In this document: positions 62,088 to 64,000 of the stretch, one piece after another
How positions within the stretch are numbered: the first letter of the stretch is position 1
How the letters are laid out: each line of letters opens with the position of its first letter
Assembly: GCA_965284645.1 (NCBI GenBank)
Contig: OZ260106.1
Coordinates: 2,294,001 to 2,358,000, forward strand
DNA length: 64,000 bases
From: JAIBAJ01 sp965284645
GTDB taxonomy: Bacteria; Bacteroidota; Bacteroidia; JAIBAJ01
Direction of reading: 5' to 3'
Translations under genes and position numbers: made by a program
The notes under the pieces: model-generated
What the model saw: the letters and a program-made list of their open reading frames with translations, nothing else
What the model was told of the DNA's origin: nothing
Database searches by the model: none

Positions 62088-62810
62088 ATGAAAATAGGCT
62101 TGGCCCAAATTCAGCCCAAGAGTGGAGATATAAACCATAATTTAAAGCTGCACTTGGATTATTTGCGTTTAGCAGATGAGAATGGGGCTGATTTAGTCTG
62201 TTTTCCTGAACTTTCCCTTTCAGGGTATGCACCTCATTTAGCCCATCAACAAGTTTCAAATACATTGGATAGTCTATGGGATTCCTTTCAATTGTTTTGC
62301 AATAGAACCGGAATTGTAGCCTGTATTGGTATGCCTTCCTCCGGATTGCTAAAACCTCGAATTTCAATGTTTGTGGTTCAGCCTCATACCCCAATTCAAA
62401 TATATTCCAAGCAAAAGATACACCAAGACGAACAGCCTTATTTCGAAGAGGGTGATACGGATTTGCTTTTGGATTGGGGAAAGGAGAAAATTGTACCCGC
62501 CATTTGTTACGAATCCTTGCATGAAGACCATGCCAAACGTGCCAAGGCCAGTGGCGCTACTATTTATTTGGCCAGTGTGGCAAAATCAGCCGGTGGATTA
62601 GAAAAAGCCCAAAAGTATTATCCTAAAATGGCGGCTGATTTGGGATTAAAGGTGGGAATGGTTAATAGTTTCGGACCACAGTCTGATTTTCATAGTGTTG
62701 GTCAATCCGCCATTTGGAATGCCGATGGAACTGCACTTGGAAACCTAAGTGCTGATCAAGAAGGACTCCTCATTTGGGATGTGGAAAGTGCTACCTTTAA
62801 GGCGGTTTAA
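62088..62810 (+). CDS. Carbon-nitrogen hydrolase (nitrilase superfamily)
   Basis: A 240-residue cytosolic amidase or nitrilase-like enzyme. The catalytic triad is visible: Glu in CFPELSLSGYAP, Lys in YSKQKIHQDEQPYF and Cys in PAICYESLHED. A further ASVAKSAGGLEKA segment near the C-terminus fits the family. It hydrolyses a C-N bond (amide, nitrile or carbamoyl) of unknown substrate. The open frame extends 19 codons upstream, but ATG 62088 begins KIGLAQIQPKSGD exactly where the family begins. Confidence 0.88.
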   Translation: MKIGLAQIQPKSGDINHNLKLHLDYLRLADENGADLVCFPELSLSGYAPHLAHQQVSNTLDSLWDSFQLFCNRTGIVACIGMPSSGLLKPRISMFVVQPHTPIQIYSKQKIHQDEQPYFEEGDTDLLLDWGKEKIVPAICYESLHEDHAKRAKASGATIYLASVAKSAGGLEKAQKYYPKMAADLGLKVGMVNSFGPQSDFHSVGQSAIWNADGTALGNLSADQEGLLIWDVESATFKAV

Positions 62811-62861
62811 ACTATTTTGCCTTGCCCTACTTTCCTTCAAGATTTAAATGCCTTAGCAACC

Positions 62862-63431
62862 ATGAATAATTCTTATTTAACTAGTATCCGCAAACAGTTT
62901 GATTACTATAAAATGCTAGGTGATAAAACCATGAACAAACTTTCCGATGAACAACTTTTTTGGCAAGCTAATTCGGAGAGCAATAGTATAGCTACCTTGG
63001 TTTACCACCTAAGCGGAAACATGCTATCACGTTGGACCGATTTTCTAAATTCCGATGGGGAAAAGGAATGGCGAAATCGGGATGCAGAATTTGAAAATGA
63101 ATCACAATCCCGCCAACAGCTTTTGAATCGGTGGGAAGAAGGATGGCGTTGCTTTTTTGCTGCACTTGAATCACTAACCGAATCAGATTTAGAACGCCTA
63201 GTTTATATTCGAAACCAAGGCCATACCGTTCTAGAAGCTATCAATAGGCAATTGGCCCATTATCCTTACCACATCGGTCAAATGGTTTTTTTGGGTAAAT
63301 TGCTTTGTGGTCCCAATTGGGAAAGTTTGTCTATTCCCAAAGGCAATTCTTCTACCTATAACCAAGAGAAATTCTCAAAGCCCCAAGAAAAGGGCCATTT
63401 TACGGATGATTTTTTAGGAAAAAAGGAATAA
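62862..63431 (+). CDS. DinB-like protein (DUF1572 type)
   Basis: A 189-residue helical protein. From ATG 62862 it starts NNSYLTSIRKQFDYYKMLGD, has TLVYHLSGNMLSRWTDFL (first His) and the C-terminal HYPYHIGQMVFLGKLL (His pair), forming the DinB-superfamily metal site. This branch is often called DUF1572. Function unknown; a thiol-dependent transferase is possible. It follows the amidase gene by 50 nt, on the same strand, and may share its transcript. Confidence 0.8.
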   Translation: MNNSYLTSIRKQFDYYKMLGDKTMNKLSDEQLFWQANSESNSIATLVYHLSGNMLSRWTDFLNSDGEKEWRNRDAEFENESQSRQQLLNRWEEGWRCFFAALESLTESDLERLVYIRNQGHTVLEAINRQLAHYPYHIGQMVFLGKLLCGPNWESLSIPKGNSSTYNQEKFSKPQEKGHFTDDFLGKKE

Positions 63432-63506
63432 GGTAATTGTTTGTGTATCAAATGTTCTAGTCTTTTTATCGTACTAGTTTATTCTTTCTAGAAGGTAAAG
63501 AATTCC

Positions 63507-63514
63507 TACCTTTG
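63507..63514 (+). promoter_or_regulatory. Promoter core TACCTTTG for the last gene
   Basis: Exact TAnnTTTG match, 20 nt before the ATG at 63535. Confidence 0.6.
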
Positions 63515-63534
63515 ATTCCCTATTCAAATATCTC

Positions 63535-64000
63535 ATGCAGCTTAAATCTCTTGCCATTTTTTATTTAGGTTTTATCTTGTTTTTGGGCTCTGTTTTTGTT
63601 CAGTCATGCGACCGTAGAAACGATGGTGCTAAGGAAGAACAGGTCGCTCTCAGTCCAGAAGATGAAACTTCCATAAATGATAGCCTTGGGAATCAGCTAA
63701 CCAATAGGATGCTTATGAACGATACTTCAACTTATCCGAACAGGGTCATCCTTACCGGTTTAGCTCAACATCGATTGGTGAGTATTTATAAACGAATCAA
63801 ACATAAAGATAATCGCTCAGGTTCTTTCTATAGTCCATCAGAAGGTGGATACTCCGAAGAGAACAACGAACATTTCATGCCCGGAATTGATGTATTATAT
63901 GGATTCAACTTGGTCAATATTTCCCACTACGACTTCCAAACCGAAAAGCAAAACCTCTTGTTCAAAAGACCTGTTTTGATAAAGTCCTTATATTACCCTT
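63535..64000 (+). CDS. Partial lipoprotein gene, runs off the window
   Basis: From ATG 63535 the frame stays open to the window edge, 155 codons. Residues 1-25 are a signal with lipobox FVQSC, then an acidic linker (EEQVALSPEDETSINDSLGN), then beta-rich sequence with YPNRVILTGLAQHRLVSIYK and a VLYGFNLVNISHYDF segment. Not recognised. The C-terminus is missing because of the window end, not a mutation. Confidence 0.75.
   Translation, partial: MQLKSLAIFYLGFILFLGSVFVQSCDRRNDGAKEEQVALSPEDETSINDSLGNQLTNRMLMNDTSTYPNRVILTGLAQHRLVSIYKRIKHKDNRSGSFYSPSEGGYSEENNEHFMPGIDVLYGFNLVNISHYDFQTEKQNLLFKRPVLIKSLYYP

Overview
The window is a chromosomal segment of a member of the phylum Bacteroidota; the sequence does not resolve the order. 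Four things point there. Several exported proteins end in type IX secretion (T9SS) type A sorting domains, with SprB-like repeats in one of them. Many genes are preceded by the Bacteroidota promoter core TAnnTTTG. Families typical of the phylum are present (DUF4834 next to YfhO, an AAA/DUF4143 ATPase, a CzcA pump fused to a TolC-like domain). The single tRNA gene does not encode its CCA end. There is no rRNA, CRISPR array, prophage or intact transposase.

Layout. 0-6 kb: T9SS cargo protein, Tat-exported Mn-type superoxide dismutase, dolichol-phosphate-mannose-type glycosyltransferase, DinB protein, HEAT-like protein, tRNA thiolase mnmA with a lipoprotein. 6-13.6 kb: a giant alpha-2-macroglobulin with a CSEQ thioester motif, then a secreted esterase. 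13.6-15.1 kb: an AT-rich islet with a cytosolic Clp-fold serine protease (SDH_sah type) and a 67-residue partner. 15-21.4 kb: sterol-desaturase-like membrane protein, TerB-like protein, CoA-transferase, TonB-dependent receptor. 21.7-23 kb: a broken AAA/DUF4143 ATPase behind a palindromic tandem repeat. 23.5-28 kb: a ThDP enzyme plus tryptophanase operon and a methyltransferase. 28-35 kb: two T9SS adhesin-like proteins, tRNA-Leu, an Ig-like lipoprotein. 35.5-44.5 kb: heavy-metal RND efflux genes with small exported proteins upstream, a sialidase and a T9SS protein. 45-47.7 kb: an OmpR-type two-component system. 48-53.6 kb: queA-DUF4834-yfhO-pdxJ facing a frameshifted M23 peptidase. 54-59 kb: an esterase, a LytS/LytTR two-component system with a possible peptide/sRNA gene, and a PhoD-like T9SS protein. 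59-64 kb: DUF445, SRPBCC, a VIT-type transporter, a nitrilase-family amidase, a DinB protein and a partial lipoprotein.

The most striking signal is not a gene. The larger intergenic gaps carry a roughly 150-nt element, ten copies in 64 kb, unrelated to the coding content. Aligned by hand, the copies change at paired positions in at least three helices (compensatory substitutions), which points to selection on a folded RNA or single-stranded DNA. Every copy whose orientation can be tested against a preceding gene lies on that gene's sense strand. A second, AT-rich family of about 150 bp with an internal hairpin is also dispersed here. I see no mobilising enzyme for either in the window.

Start codons were re-chosen where the longest open frame began upstream of a visible promoter core or at a weak codon before a good ATG/GTG. 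All functional calls come from reading the sequence; no database search was run.
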